Positions 1-6,836 are shown, numbered from the stretch's first letter. The stretch: 19,715 nucleotides of DNA from RGIG4140 sp045614025 (GCA_045614025.1 JAZLCE010000008.1:1-19715); one strand, 5' to 3'. The notes: generated from the sequence alone by a model not told the origin. Numbers and translations: made by a program.

Positions 1-781
1 GTCCAAGTTTGGCTTCACTTTGAGCAATTTCATTTTCATGATGGACAGGAATATGATCAATCCCACCACAATGGATATCAATGCGTTCACCTAAATGTTT
101 CATGGACATGGCAGAGCATTCAATATGCCAACCAGGGTAACCTTTACCCCAAGGGCTGTCCCATTGTAAAATTTGATTTTCAAATTTAGAAGAGGTAAAC
201 CATAACACGAAGTCAGAATCATTTCGTTTATTTAAATCTTGCTCTGTTCTTGCGCCATGCTTTAAATCTTCGCGATTTTGCCCTGAAAGAGCGCCATATT
301 TTTCAAATTTAGCTGTGTCAAAATAAACATTGCCATTTGAAAAATAAGCAAATCCTTTATCTTCTAAAGATTTAACGAATTTAATCATATCTTCAATATG
401 TTCAGTGGCACGGCAAACAATGGTTGGGCGTTTTAAGCCAAGTTCTTGTGTGTGTCTGAAAAAAGTATCTTCATAATGTCTGGCAATTTCCATAACGCTT
501 TTTTTCTCGCGTTCAGCAGCGATCAGCATTTTATCTTCGCCTTCATCATTATCATTTGTTAAGTGGCCAACATCTGTTACATTCATAACGTGTTTCACTT
601 TATAACCGGCTAAACGTAAAGTATTGGCAATTAAATCTTCGAAAATATATGTGCGAAGATTGCCGATATGTGCATAAGAATAGACTGTTGGCCCACAGCA
701 ATACATTGTGACCATTTTTTCATTTAACGGTTTAAATTCTTCTTTTGAACGGGTCTTTGTATTATATAAATAGACAGTCAT
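1..781 (-). CDS. cysS: Cysteinyl-tRNA synthetase, N-terminal part (cut by window edge)
   Basis: Class I aminoacyl-tRNA synthetase that charges tRNA-Cys in the cytoplasm. About 260 codons are present and the C-terminal part lies outside the window. Translating the minus strand from the ATG at 781-779 gives a start MTVYLYNTKTRS, the zinc-ligand and first active-site region MYCCGPTVY (Cys28), the HIGN form of the HIGH signature (residues 38-41), HIECSAM (second zinc Cys) and HCGGIDHIPVHHENEIAQ (zinc His and the family signature). The frame is open to base 1. The RBS is AAAGGAAA just upstream of the ATG. The 5' leader carries a Cys-codon leader peptide and an intrinsic terminator, so expression is probably controlled by attenuation (separate entries). 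Family identity is essentially certain from the motifs; only the end is missing. Confidence 0.97.
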   Translation of the reverse strand, partial: MTVYLYNTKTRSKEEFKPLNEKMVTMYCCGPTVYSYAHIGNLRTYIFEDLIANTLRLAGYKVKHVMNVTDVGHLTNDNDEGEDKMLIAAEREKKSVMEIARHYEDTFFRHTQELGLKRPTIVCRATEHIEDMIKFVKSLEDKGFAYFSNGNVYFDTAKFEKYGALSGQNREDLKHGARTEQDLNKRNDSDFVLWFTSSKFENQILQWDSPWGKGYPGWHIECSAMSMKHLGERIDIHCGGIDHIPVHHENEIAQSEAKLG

Positions 782-810
782 TTTATGTTTCCTTTATGGT
801 TTTTTAAGTT

Positions 811-840
811 AAAAAAAGCAGCTTGAAAAAAGCTGCCTTT
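811..840 (-). terminator. Intrinsic terminator in the cysS leader (attenuator)
   Basis: Read on the minus strand, GGCAGCTT (837-830), loop TTTTC (829-825), AAGCTGC (824-818), then seven T (817-811). Seven Watson-Crick pairs are extended by a G-U and three A-U pairs (838-840 with 816-814). It lies about 30 nt upstream of the cysS ATG, between the cysS promoter and the cysS coding region, so it can only act as a premature terminator of the cysS transcript. That position is what marks it as an attenuator rather than a normal gene-end terminator. Confidence 0.85.
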
Positions 841-882
841 TGGAATAAATGTATAGCTGAAAATCAGCCCCGGCAGCATGGC
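832..882 (-). promoter_or_regulatory. Candidate antiterminator of the cysS leader
   Basis: In the RNA, GCUGCC (877-872) is fully complementary to GGCAGC (837-832), which is the 5' arm of the terminator, so the two helices exclude each other. Between the two arms sits a small hairpin, GCTGA-loop-TCAGC (868-856), which would bring them together. AGCC (883-880) can also pair with GGCU (869-866), a possible alternative that would sequester the antiterminator arm. The arm 877-872 begins only five bases after the leader-peptide stop codon, so a ribosome that reaches the stop would cover it, while one stalled on the Cys codons would not. Pairing is seen directly; the regulatory logic is inferred from classical amino-acid attenuators. 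Confidence 0.65.
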
Positions 883-927
883 TTAGGAGGTTTGACAACA
901 GCAACAACAGTTAAAGTTTATATACAT
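883..927 (-). CDS. Cys-rich leader peptide of cysS (14 aa)
   Basis: A 15-codon reading frame encodes MYINFNCCCCCQTS and ends in TAA. Codons 7-11 (909-895) are TGT TGT TGC TGT TGT, five cysteines in a row, an extreme composition for chance in AT-rich DNA. An AGGA ribosome binding site lies about 7 nt upstream of the ATG, and a good promoter lies just before that. The next gene downstream is cysS, the enzyme that charges tRNA-Cys, and a terminator stands between them. By analogy with the trp, his and phe leaders, the peptide would be a sensor: low Cys-tRNA stalls the ribosome on codons 7-11. The peptide itself probably has no function. Established: leader-peptide attenuation as a mechanism. Inferred: that this one works. 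Confidence 0.85.
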   Translation of the reverse strand: MYINFNCCCCCQTS

Positions 928-956
928 TTTATTATCCTTTTTAAATATGTTTTTTT

Positions 957-985
957 ATTTTCTTATGATTTAACCTTTTTGTCAA
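957..985 (-). promoter_or_regulatory. Promoter of the cysS leader
   Basis: Minus strand: -35 TTGACA (985-980, 6/6), 17-base spacer, -10 GAAAAT (962-957, 4/6). Transcription would begin near 950, about 23 bases before the leader-peptide ATG. Confidence 0.7.
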
Positions 986-1112
986 GCAATAAATTTTATT
1001 TAATGAAAAATATTTATATAGGTTAAAAAATCCTTATATGTTATTTCAAATATATGCAACTATTTTTTTTAATTCTTGAACATGGAGTTAAAGAGAAATG
1101 TGTTATATCCTG

Positions 1113-1141
1113 TTGACTCTTTATATAAAATAATATAGGTT
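1113..1141 (+). promoter_or_regulatory. Possible promoter of the L,D-transpeptidase-like gene
   Basis: TTGACT (1113-1118, 5/6), then 17 bases to TAGGTT (1136-1141, only 3/6). TATAGG at 1134-1139 is an alternative with a 15-base spacer. The -35 box is good, the -10 is ambiguous. The start-codon RBS lies downstream at 1165-1172. Confidence 0.35.
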
Positions 1142-1184
1142 GTTATACGCTTTCAAATATAAAGAGGAGGAGTTTCTTTTGATT

Positions 1185-1685
1185 ATGAAATATTTTTTTA
1201 CTTGTTTGATTTTATGCTTTAGTGTTTCAGCTTCCTCTTTTGGGCAAGAAGGAAAATCGGTTGATAATATTCTTGTATTAAAAAGCTCTAGAGTTCTTTT
1301 ATTGAAACATCAAGATGAGATTGTTAAAAAATATAAAATTGCTTTGGGAGATAGTCCTGTTGGGCCAAAGGAATGTGAAGGGGATGAAAAAACACCTGAA
1401 GGAAAATATGTTATAGAATATCATAATTCTAAAAGTTCTTATCATTTATCATTAAAAATTTCATATCCAACAACGAGTGATGTTGAAAAATCTCAAGAAA
1501 AAGGATGTTCTCCAGGAAGTTTTATCATGATTCATGGGTATCCGAACAAGGCGCCTAACTTCTTGTTTGATTATATTCATCAGCATTTTGATTGGACAGA
1601 TGGCTGTATTGCTGTAACTGATAAGGAAATAGAAGAAATCTATTCCTTGGTTCAAGATGGAACGCCTATAGAAATTAAACCATAA
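1185..1685 (+). CDS. Secreted L,D-transpeptidase-like (YkuD/YafK type) protein
   Basis: A 166-residue protein starting MKYFFTCLILCFSVSASSFG, a typical cleavable signal peptide. The mature part reads like a minimal YkuD domain: a VLLLKHQDEIVKKYKIALG strand pair, the GDEKTPEGKYVI stretch (compare GxKxxxGDxxTPEG of the YafK group), IMIHGYP (His117) and WTDGCIAV (catalytic Cys141 in the usual [S/T]xGC[I/V] context). Such enzymes cross-link peptidoglycan stem peptides or attach proteins to them in the periplasm. The ATG at 1185 was chosen because the signal peptide starts there; a TTG at 1179 in the same frame sits at better distance from the GGAGGAG at 1166-1172 and could be the true start. It stands alone, between the divergent cysS leader and the next gene. 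Transpeptidase activity is not shown; a carboxypeptidase-like role is possible. Confidence 0.85.
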   Translation: MKYFFTCLILCFSVSASSFGQEGKSVDNILVLKSSRVLLLKHQDEIVKKYKIALGDSPVGPKECEGDEKTPEGKYVIEYHNSKSSYHLSLKISYPTTSDVEKSQEKGCSPGSFIMIHGYPNKAPNFLFDYIHQHFDWTDGCIAVTDKEIEEIYSLVQDGTPIEIKP

Positions 1686-1876
1686 ATAATATACATTATT
1701 TCCTCGATTCGGCTTTTTTAAATTACAAGGCGTTGGCAGAAAGTTTTGAAAAACATCTTTTTTTTAAGGCGCGCAATTTCATTTTATATCATAAAGTTAA
1801 ATAAGTGTCAAATATCTTGGAAAACAAGGCGAATGTTTGACAAAAACAAGATAAATTTTCTTTATTTTTCAAAAAG

Positions 1877-1903
1877 TTGTATTAAAATTCTTTTTGTTAT
1901 GAT
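1877..1903 (+). promoter_or_regulatory. Possible extended -10 promoter
   Basis: TTGTAT (1877-1882), a short 15-base spacer, and TATGAT (1898-1903, 5/6) preceded by TG at 1895-1896, an extended -10 arrangement. It would start transcription near 1910, just before the palindrome at 1916-1933. The rest of the stretch 1686-1876 shows nothing convincing. Confidence 0.4.
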
Positions 1904-1915
1904 AAATTTTAATTG

Positions 1916-1933
1916 GCTTAAAATATTTTAAGC
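1916..1933. promoter_or_regulatory. 18-bp perfect palindrome, candidate operator
   Basis: GCTTAAAATATTTTAAGC is identical to its reverse complement over all 18 bases. It ends 25 bases before the ATG at 1959 and lies just after a possible transcription start, where a dimeric repressor would block transcription. It has no loop or T-run, so it is not a terminator. No binding protein is identified; AT-rich palindromes can also occur by chance. Confidence 0.45.
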
Positions 1934-1958
1934 TTGTATGGATTAAAAAGGAGGAAAT

Positions 1959-2594
1959 ATGATTTATGAAAGTTTAAAAACTGAACGTCCATATCCAAGA
2001 GAAGAAGATTTTATTCGTCCAGGATGTGGATTAGATGGTCATGCTTATATGTCGGCAAAAACTGATTATGAAGTGTATGCTAATTCTGGTTATGGCGTTT
2101 GGAAAGATGAAGAAACGGGCGAGGTATTGTTTACAGAGCGTTCGGAATTTATTCCCGCCAGTAGTTTTTATTGCAGTGGGCAAGGTGAGTGGGAAACAAC
2201 TTATACAGCTCATTTCCCTTTAAAAGAAGGTCAAACCCCAGAGCAAGCTTTTAAGGAAAGAGAACGATTAGATGCTGAAAAAAAGCAATTACGCAATGCT
2301 CAACAGGCAAGAGCGCAAAAGATGAGTGAGCTTTCTCCTGAAATTTATAAAAGACTGAAAGATCGGTTTGAAACGCTTAAAAGGAAGTCTGAAATCGAAT
2401 TGAACAACCAGTTTGATCAAGCTGTTCAGTTGGCATTAAAGCAAGAAAACAGAAAAAAGCAACTTGAAAAAAGAAATCAAGATCCGTTGTGGCAAGCAAC
2501 AAGAGCAGCAGCCAAAATTTTGATTGCTCAAAATCAACAAAGTCAAGCCAGTTTGTTGATTAAGAATTATTTAAAACACCATGAGAATGGATAA
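1959..2594 (+). CDS. Unknown protein with charged helical middle and C-terminal DPxWQ motif
   Basis: A 211-residue cytoplasmic-looking protein with no signal peptide. Strong AGGAGG before the ATG. The N-terminal ~90 residues are mixed (one CG pair at 23-24, aromatic GYGVW at 44-48). Residues ~95-175 are highly charged and probably helical or coiled coil (repeated KR/E blocks). Residues 175-204 start DPLWQ and end YL. This C-terminal segment matches residues 89-118 of the protein at 13732-14118 (12 of 30 identical: DP-WQ, AA, L, Q, SQ, L, Y). The middle part ETGEVLFT also resembles EQGVLLFT there. I do not recognise a known family. It is converged upon by the XRE regulator, with a shared terminator between them. 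Confidence 0.85.
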   Translation: MIYESLKTERPYPREEDFIRPGCGLDGHAYMSAKTDYEVYANSGYGVWKDEETGEVLFTERSEFIPASSFYCSGQGEWETTYTAHFPLKEGQTPEQAFKERERLDAEKKQLRNAQQARAQKMSELSPEIYKRLKDRFETLKRKSEIELNNQFDQAVQLALKQENRKKQLEKRNQDPLWQATRAAAKILIAQNQQSQASLLIKNYLKHHENG

Positions 2595-2611
2595 GATTGG
2601 TTTTTAGAACG

Positions 2612-2642
2612 AAAAGCCTCAATCATTCATTGGGGCTTTTTT
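2612..2642. terminator. Bidirectional intrinsic terminator
   Basis: AAAAGCCTCAAT (2612-2623), loop CATTC, ATTGGGGCTTTT (2629-2640): a 12-bp stem with one T-G wobble, A-run on the left and T-run on the right. It serves the plus-strand gene ending at 2594 and the minus-strand gene ending at 2641. Confidence 0.85.
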
Positions 2643-2949
2643 ATTTTGAAGAGCTTTCTTGTTTTAAAACGGCTTTAACGGCATTTAAAAGATCAAATTC
2701 TTGTTGCGTGACTGTGAGGCGTGGTTGATATTCCCAAAGCTCTTTTTCTGATATATCGCCAGCAATAAAATCAAGAAAGGCTTCTTTTTCAAATTCCAAA
2801 AATTTAGCAGCCTTTTTGATATGAGAAACTTGAAATTTCCAAGTTCCTTTTTCAAGGTCGTTCATTCTGGTTGGATGAACGTTTAATAAAATCGCTAATT
2901 GACGTTTGCTTTTTTTTAGTTCTTTTAATCTTCTTGATAACCAATGCAT
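2641..2949 (-). CDS. XRE-family helix-turn-helix regulator
   Basis: A 102-residue protein. Residues ~4-57 form a Cro/C1-type HTH: RRLKELKKSKRQLAILLNV, then HPTRMNDLEKG in the position of the recognition helix and turn, and FQVSHIKKAAKFL for helices 4-5. The C-terminal ~45 residues (DISEKELWEYQPRLTVTQQE onwards) are probably helical, with no recognised domain. The gene has its own promoter (TTGACA-N17-TAAACT) and an AAGGGGA ribosome binding site. It is a single-gene unit between two terminators. No prophage or toxin gene is adjacent, so its targets are unknown; the perfect palindromes at 1916-1933 and 3017-3055 are candidates only by proximity. Confidence 0.85.
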   Translation of the reverse strand: MHWLSRRLKELKKSKRQLAILLNVHPTRMNDLEKGTWKFQVSHIKKAAKFLEFEKEAFLDFIAGDISEKELWEYQPRLTVTQQEFDLLNAVKAVLKQESSSK

Positions 2950-2974
2950 CTTTGTCCCCTTAAATTTTTATAAA

Positions 2975-3003
2975 AGTTTAGCCCTGATTTTTGGTGTTGT
3001 CAA
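2975..3003 (-). promoter_or_regulatory. Promoter of the XRE regulator
   Basis: Minus strand: TTGACA (3003-2998, 6/6), 17-base spacer, TAAACT (2980-2975, 4/6). The start codon follows about 25 bases later. Confidence 0.7.
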
Positions 3004-3016
3004 ATAAAATATAATA

Positions 3017-3055
3017 AAAAATGATATACTCTTGGCGCTAAAGTATATCATTTTT
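3017..3055 (-). terminator. Long inverted repeat, terminator of the PHP/ankyrin operon
   Basis: AAAAATGATATACT (3017-3030) and AGTATATCATTTTT (3042-3055) are perfect 14-bp inverted arms around an 11-base loop. Read leftwards from the PHP gene (ends 3084), the hairpin is followed by a T-rich run, fitting an intrinsic terminator. It also lies a few bases upstream of the XRE -35 box, so an additional operator role is possible. Confidence 0.7.
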
Positions 3056-3083
3056 CGAAATTTATTGATTGTTTTAATGTTTT

Positions 3084-3938
3084 TTAATCATGTTGCCTTG
3101 AAGCAGAAATAATTTTTTTAAGGTATTCATGAGGCAGTTTCACTTGACCTTTCCCAATGCCTAAGCGAACGCCTGGATGCGCATTTTCTCCATGGTAATC
3201 AGAACCGCCACTTTTAAGAAGTCCTAAGTCATCAGCCATTTCATTATAGAGCTTCATTTCTTCTAAGCTCATATCCGAATGTTGCACCTCAATTCCTTGC
3301 AACCCTTTATCTTTTAATCTTTTAACTTCAAGATAAAGGTCTTGTCCTTTTAAACGGATGAGGCAGGGGTGCGCTAATATGCTTACGGCACCTGTTTCCC
3401 TGATAAAATTGATAATTTCTTCTGGGCTTGGGGATTTTTGTTTCACATAAGCAGGGCACCCTTTATTTAAAAGTTTTTTATACCCAGTTTCTTTGTCAGG
3501 GATTTGCTTTGTGTTATATAAGAAGTTAACAATATGAGGTTTGGCAAGTAGAGGTCTTAAATTGCCTTGTTCATCATAAGCAACTTCATTAAACGTAATT
3601 GAAAAGCCCAGTTTTGATAATTTATCAATTCGTTGTTCGCAAGCTTCAATCCGATAAGATTTCAAAAGGCGTTGGCGTTCATAATAAGGCGATAAATCTT
3701 GAATGTTAAGAGCCAAAATTTCAATTGTTGCTGGATGATCAACACTAAATTCGCATCCATTGATGGCTTTTATATTTGGATACTTTAAAGCTTCTTTTTG
3801 AAAAGGAACGCAACCTTCAACTGAATCATGATCTGTGAGCGCTAATCCCGTTAATCCAATATCATGCGCTTTTTTTAAAAGTTCTGCCGGCGTATCTGAA
3901 CCATCTGAAAAGCAAGAGTGTGTATGTAAATCAATCAT
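3084..3938 (-). CDS. PHP-domain phosphoesterase, TrpH/RNase AM-like
   Basis: A 284-residue metal-dependent phosphoesterase. The PHP metal-site residues are visible in order: DLHTHSCFSDG (His5, His7, Asp12), LALTDHDSV (Asp36, His37), NGCEFSVDH (Glu63, His68), LAKPHIV (His135), ILAHPCLI (His190), GIEVQHSDM, and SGGSDYHG (Asp247, His249). This arrangement and the length match the TrpH/YciV group, known as a 3',5'-nucleotide phosphatase and 5'-3' exonuclease on short RNA (RNase AM). Its ATG overlaps the TAA of the upstream ankyrin gene by one base (TAATG), implying translational coupling; it is the last gene of that operon. Family assignment is firm; the exact substrate is inferred. Confidence 0.92.
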   Translation of the reverse strand: MIDLHTHSCFSDGSDTPAELLKKAHDIGLTGLALTDHDSVEGCVPFQKEALKYPNIKAINGCEFSVDHPATIEILALNIQDLSPYYERQRLLKSYRIEACEQRIDKLSKLGFSITFNEVAYDEQGNLRPLLAKPHIVNFLYNTKQIPDKETGYKKLLNKGCPAYVKQKSPSPEEIINFIRETGAVSILAHPCLIRLKGQDLYLEVKRLKDKGLQGIEVQHSDMSLEEMKLYNEMADDLGLLKSGGSDYHGENAHPGVRLGIGKGQVKLPHEYLKKIISASRQHD

Positions 3939-4885
3939 TAGGAACCTCTTTGATTTTGGTTGTCTTTAGTTAGAGTCTTTTTTTTAGTAATAAATATTGG
4001 GTTATCCTTCATAACAGTATTTAATATAGTTCTTTTTTCAGTAGGTGATATTTTTTGAAGGCAAGCCAAAAAAGATTTAGTTATAATAGATGATGAAAGG
4101 CTAATAGGTGTTTCGCCTTGTTTGTTTTGTTTATTTATATCCGCACCTCTTTTAAGTAATGCTAAAATCACTCTATCCATCTTTTCTTTTTGAACGGCTA
4201 GATGAAGCGCCGTATTTCCATTTTTATCGGTCTTATGAACATTTGCTTTTTTTTCAATAAGTGAGAGTAACAAACTTTCATCAGCTTTATTATTAATGCC
4301 ATACATTAACGGTGTTTCACCTTGGTTGTTTTGAGCGTTTATATTAGAGTGTTCTAAAATAATGTTTTTAAGAAAGGTAAGTGCATATTCTTTATTTTTC
4401 GTTGCTAAAATATGTAAAGGCGTATTGCCGTTTTTATCTGGAGCATATAAATCATTTGAGTGGTGATCTTCTAAAAAATTCTTTAGTTTTATCGCATAAT
4501 TAAACCCATCTCCTGTGGCGTTCAAATAAGTTATTTTATCGCCTAAAAAGGTTAATCCTTCTTTTGTGTAAACGTTTTTTGGATTTGCACCTAGTTTAAT
4601 TAGGCTCATTGAATAATCAGATAAGTAAAGTTGTTTCCTTAACCCAGATATAACATGCCCGTAGCGCATGTCTCCTTTATCTAAATAAGATTCAATTGTT
4701 TTTCGTATAAAAGAGGTAATTCCTAAAGCAAGTTGAAGAGGGGTTTCGCCTTTTGAATTTGCTTGATTAATATCAATCCCTTCTTTAACCAATTCTTTTA
4801 TTTCTTGAATATCGACATAGCTTTGTTTTAAACGATGAGTGATCAATGTTTCACTCTCTTGTGCGTTATCCATTTTAGATGACAT
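3938..4885 (-). CDS. Ankyrin-repeat protein
   Basis: About 315 residues if started at the ATG at 4885, which directly follows GGAGGAAGT; the in-frame ATG at 4921 has no ribosome binding site. Ankyrin units with the consensus NxxGxTPLHxA are clear: NSKGETPLQLAL near the N-terminus, DKNGNTPLHILA, NNQGETPLMYGI, DKNGNTALHLAV and NKQGETPISLSS, with LLKRGADIN-type second halves. No signal peptide or membrane segment. Ankyrin repeats bind proteins; in host-associated bacteria they are common in effectors, but nothing here shows secretion. It lies 61 bases downstream of a second ankyrin gene and overlaps the PHP gene by one base, so the three form one operon. Confidence 0.9.
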   Translation of the reverse strand: MSSKMDNAQESETLITHRLKQSYVDIQEIKELVKEGIDINQANSKGETPLQLALGITSFIRKTIESYLDKGDMRYGHVISGLRKQLYLSDYSMSLIKLGANPKNVYTKEGLTFLGDKITYLNATGDGFNYAIKLKNFLEDHHSNDLYAPDKNGNTPLHILATKNKEYALTFLKNIILEHSNINAQNNQGETPLMYGINNKADESLLLSLIEKKANVHKTDKNGNTALHLAVQKEKMDRVILALLKRGADINKQNKQGETPISLSSSIITKSFLACLQKISPTEKRTILNTVMKDNPIFITKKKTLTKDNQNQRGS

Positions 4886-4946
4886 ACTTCCTCCGTTTAT
4901 GATTACGGCTACTTTTACCATAAAAAAACGTTTGTTTCAAGGTTTT

Positions 4947-6287
4947 TTATTGGGTGCGTTGGCGTTCATCTGTTGGAAACAAAGAGATTTGATTTTTTGA
5001 AATTAATTTTTTTGATAACCCTTTATTTTCAATTTCAAGCTGCTTGATTTTAAGTTTAAGGGGAATGGTTTCTAATGAGGATTTATGTCCTAAATCAAGA
5101 GAAGATTGATGCATTTGATTTTGAACAAGTGGGTCGGCATCATGCGCTAACAAAAGATCGATTAATTCTATTTTTTCTTTCATAACAGCCAGATGAAGAG
5201 GTGTATTCCCATTTTTATCTTGAGCATTGATATCCAATTCTTTGCGATTTAAAATGCTTTCAAGCATTTGTTTATTTCCTCTTAAAACGGCAAAATGCAA
5301 AAGTGTTTCTTGATTTTCGTTTACAAAAGAAATATCAGCTCCGTGTTTAATTAAAGGGATAATAAAGGGGTATCTATGGTGGTCTAAAGCTGTTTTTAAA
5401 ACAGAGTTACCTTCCGCATCTTTTTGTGTTAAATCTGAAAGAGATATAATTTTATCAATCACTTTTTCTTTTAATGTTTCGTTGGATGAAAAAAGAAAAA
5501 GTGCATGTTCTTCAAAGGAATAATCAATGGGAGATTTAAGCATTTTAAATAAAATGGTATCGCCTTGTTGATCTTTGCTTGTTAACTTAAAATGATCTGG
5601 AAAGCCTAGAACCACAAAACTTTGATTTTGAATTTTGTTAAAAAGATTAATGTTTTCTAAATCTTTTTGGTTAAATTTCGCTCCTTTACTAATCAAAAAC
5701 AAAAAGTTTGAATAATTTTTGCTCACTTTAAAAGAAGACATAGCGGTATGCCCTGTTGCATAATATAAAGGTGTATGTCCTTGTTGATTAGGACAATTTA
5801 TATTGCTTGTTTTTTCAAAGATTTCTTGAACGATTTTTAAAGGAACTCGATCATTTTTTTGAAATAAATCAGTTAAAATTGTTTCCCCATTTTCTTGCAT
5901 GGCATTAAACACGCTTGTTGGCGTTGAACGCACCAGTAAAACATCTTTTTCGCTTATAGTGGCAATATTTTTAGCCAAGGGTGTTTGGTTTTGATTATTT
6001 AATAGAGAGGCATTTGCGCCTTTTTTAATCAAATATTCGCTTAAAAAGGAATGGCCAGCAAGAAAGTGGAGGAGGGTGTTGCCATTTTTATCTTGTGAGT
6101 TTAAGTCGATAAGAGAGGAGGGGGCATATCTTCCATTTAAAATATCCTCAAAATCATCATTTTTATTAATAAGTTGAAAGAATTTTTTCTCATTAAACTT
6201 TTGTTTGTTTTGCGCAAGGTCAAATGCCTGCTCAATTGGTGATTTTAAATGAAAAAAGTTTTTTATAAATAAGTTGAGTGTGCCCAT
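4947..6287 (-). CDS. Ankyrin-repeat protein with C-terminal helix
   Basis: About 446 residues from the ATG at 6287, which follows GGGAGAAA. A longer frame reaching to 6344 is ruled out because it would run through the promoter at 6316-6344. Regular ankyrin units: DKNGNTLLHFLAGH, LNNQNQTPLAKN, NQQGHTPLYYATG, DQQGDTILFKML, DAEGNSVLKTAL, NENQETLLHFAV and DKNGNTPLHLAV, several with degenerate spacing between them. The last ~45 residues (PLKLKIKQLEIENKGLSKKL) look like a coiled coil. No signal peptide or membrane segment. First gene of the ankyrin-ankyrin-PHP operon. The partner protein is unknown. Confidence 0.9.
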   Translation of the reverse strand: MGTLNLFIKNFFHLKSPIEQAFDLAQNKQKFNEKKFFQLINKNDDFEDILNGRYAPSSLIDLNSQDKNGNTLLHFLAGHSFLSEYLIKKGANASLLNNQNQTPLAKNIATISEKDVLLVRSTPTSVFNAMQENGETILTDLFQKNDRVPLKIVQEIFEKTSNINCPNQQGHTPLYYATGHTAMSSFKVSKNYSNFLFLISKGAKFNQKDLENINLFNKIQNQSFVVLGFPDHFKLTSKDQQGDTILFKMLKSPIDYSFEEHALFLFSSNETLKEKVIDKIISLSDLTQKDAEGNSVLKTALDHHRYPFIIPLIKHGADISFVNENQETLLHFAVLRGNKQMLESILNRKELDINAQDKNGNTPLHLAVMKEKIELIDLLLAHDADPLVQNQMHQSSLDLGHKSSLETIPLKLKIKQLEIENKGLSKKLISKNQISLFPTDERQRTQ

Positions 6288-6315
6288 TTTCTCCCTTTCT
6301 ATTTTTGTTGCGGGG

Positions 6316-6344
6316 ATTTTATCATTAAAAAAAGACAAAATCAA
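6316..6344 (-). promoter_or_regulatory. Promoter of the ankyrin/PHP operon
   Basis: Minus strand: TTGATT (6344-6339), 17-base spacer, TAAAAT (6321-6316, 5/6). Same box pair and spacing as the promoters of valS and the gene at 13732-14118. Supports the start codon at 6287. Confidence 0.7.
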
Positions 6345-6786
6345 GCATGTTTTATTTAAAATTTAATAAAATTCTTTAGGGAAGGGGAATAGTTGTTTCC
6401 TCTTTTATTTTATTTAGGATAGATGAGGGGGCAGGGGCAGAAAAAACCTTATAAATAGAGTTTCCCCTTTTTCATATTATCATACTTATCCTTATTCAGC
6501 CAAACACAACAGCTGTTAAAATTAAAGAAATTGACTAATTAAAATATTCCTTATTATTCATTTGGTTATCCCTATACTATTAAATAATATTTATTATGCG
6601 ACATAAGGGGCCGGCGGGGCGCAGCCCCGATTTTTAGGCCAAACCGTTTAAAAAAGAGGGGCCTTTATATCAATTTGTTTAGCAGAATATAAGTTTCAAA
6701 AAATTTTTTAAATGGCATGGTCCTTATGAAATAAAAAAAACAATGTTGATTATATTAAAAAATATCAGTTTAACTATTTAAAAAAA
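6345..6786. other. Gene-free intergenic stretch
   Basis: About 440 bases between divergently read genes with no credible reading frame. Mostly AT-rich; 6420-6450 is purine-rich (runs of G and GCAGGGGCAGAAAAAACC). The only clear structure is the GC-rich hairpin at 6615-6635. TTGACT at 6536-6541 lacks a good -10, although TACTAT occurs at 6575-6580. A small RNA ending at the hairpin is conceivable but not supported further. Confidence 0.5.
6615..6635 (+). terminator. GC-rich hairpin with T-run, terminator-like
   Basis: CGGGGC (6615-6620), loop GCA, GCCCCG (6624-6629), then A and five T. The surrounding 6608-6640 is strikingly GC-rich in a very AT-rich region. It has the form of a plus-strand intrinsic terminator, yet no plus-strand gene precedes it. 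It could end an unrecognised small RNA or be part of a dispersed repeat. Confidence 0.45.
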
Positions 6787-6815
6787 TTGACTTTTGTTGA
6801 TATTAACTGTTTAAT
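6787..6815 (+). promoter_or_regulatory. Promoter of the phosphatase/Ham1-like pair
   Basis: TTGACT (6787-6792, 5/6), 17-base spacer, TTTAAT (6810-6815, 5/6), followed by AAGGAG and the ATG at 6837. Confidence 0.75.
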
Positions 6816-6836
6816 GCTTCTTAAAAGGAGATTAAA

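Noticed and set aside
823..1026. A plus-strand 67-codon frame opposite the cysS leader
   Set aside because: It runs antisense across the cysS promoter, leader peptide and terminator, has no promoter or suitable RBS, and its composition is that of the complementary regulatory region.
1746..1931. A 61-codon plus-strand frame between the transpeptidase-like gene and the gene at 1959
   Set aside because: It lacks an RBS, consists mainly of codons forced by AT-rich sequence and runs through the promoter and palindrome of the next gene.
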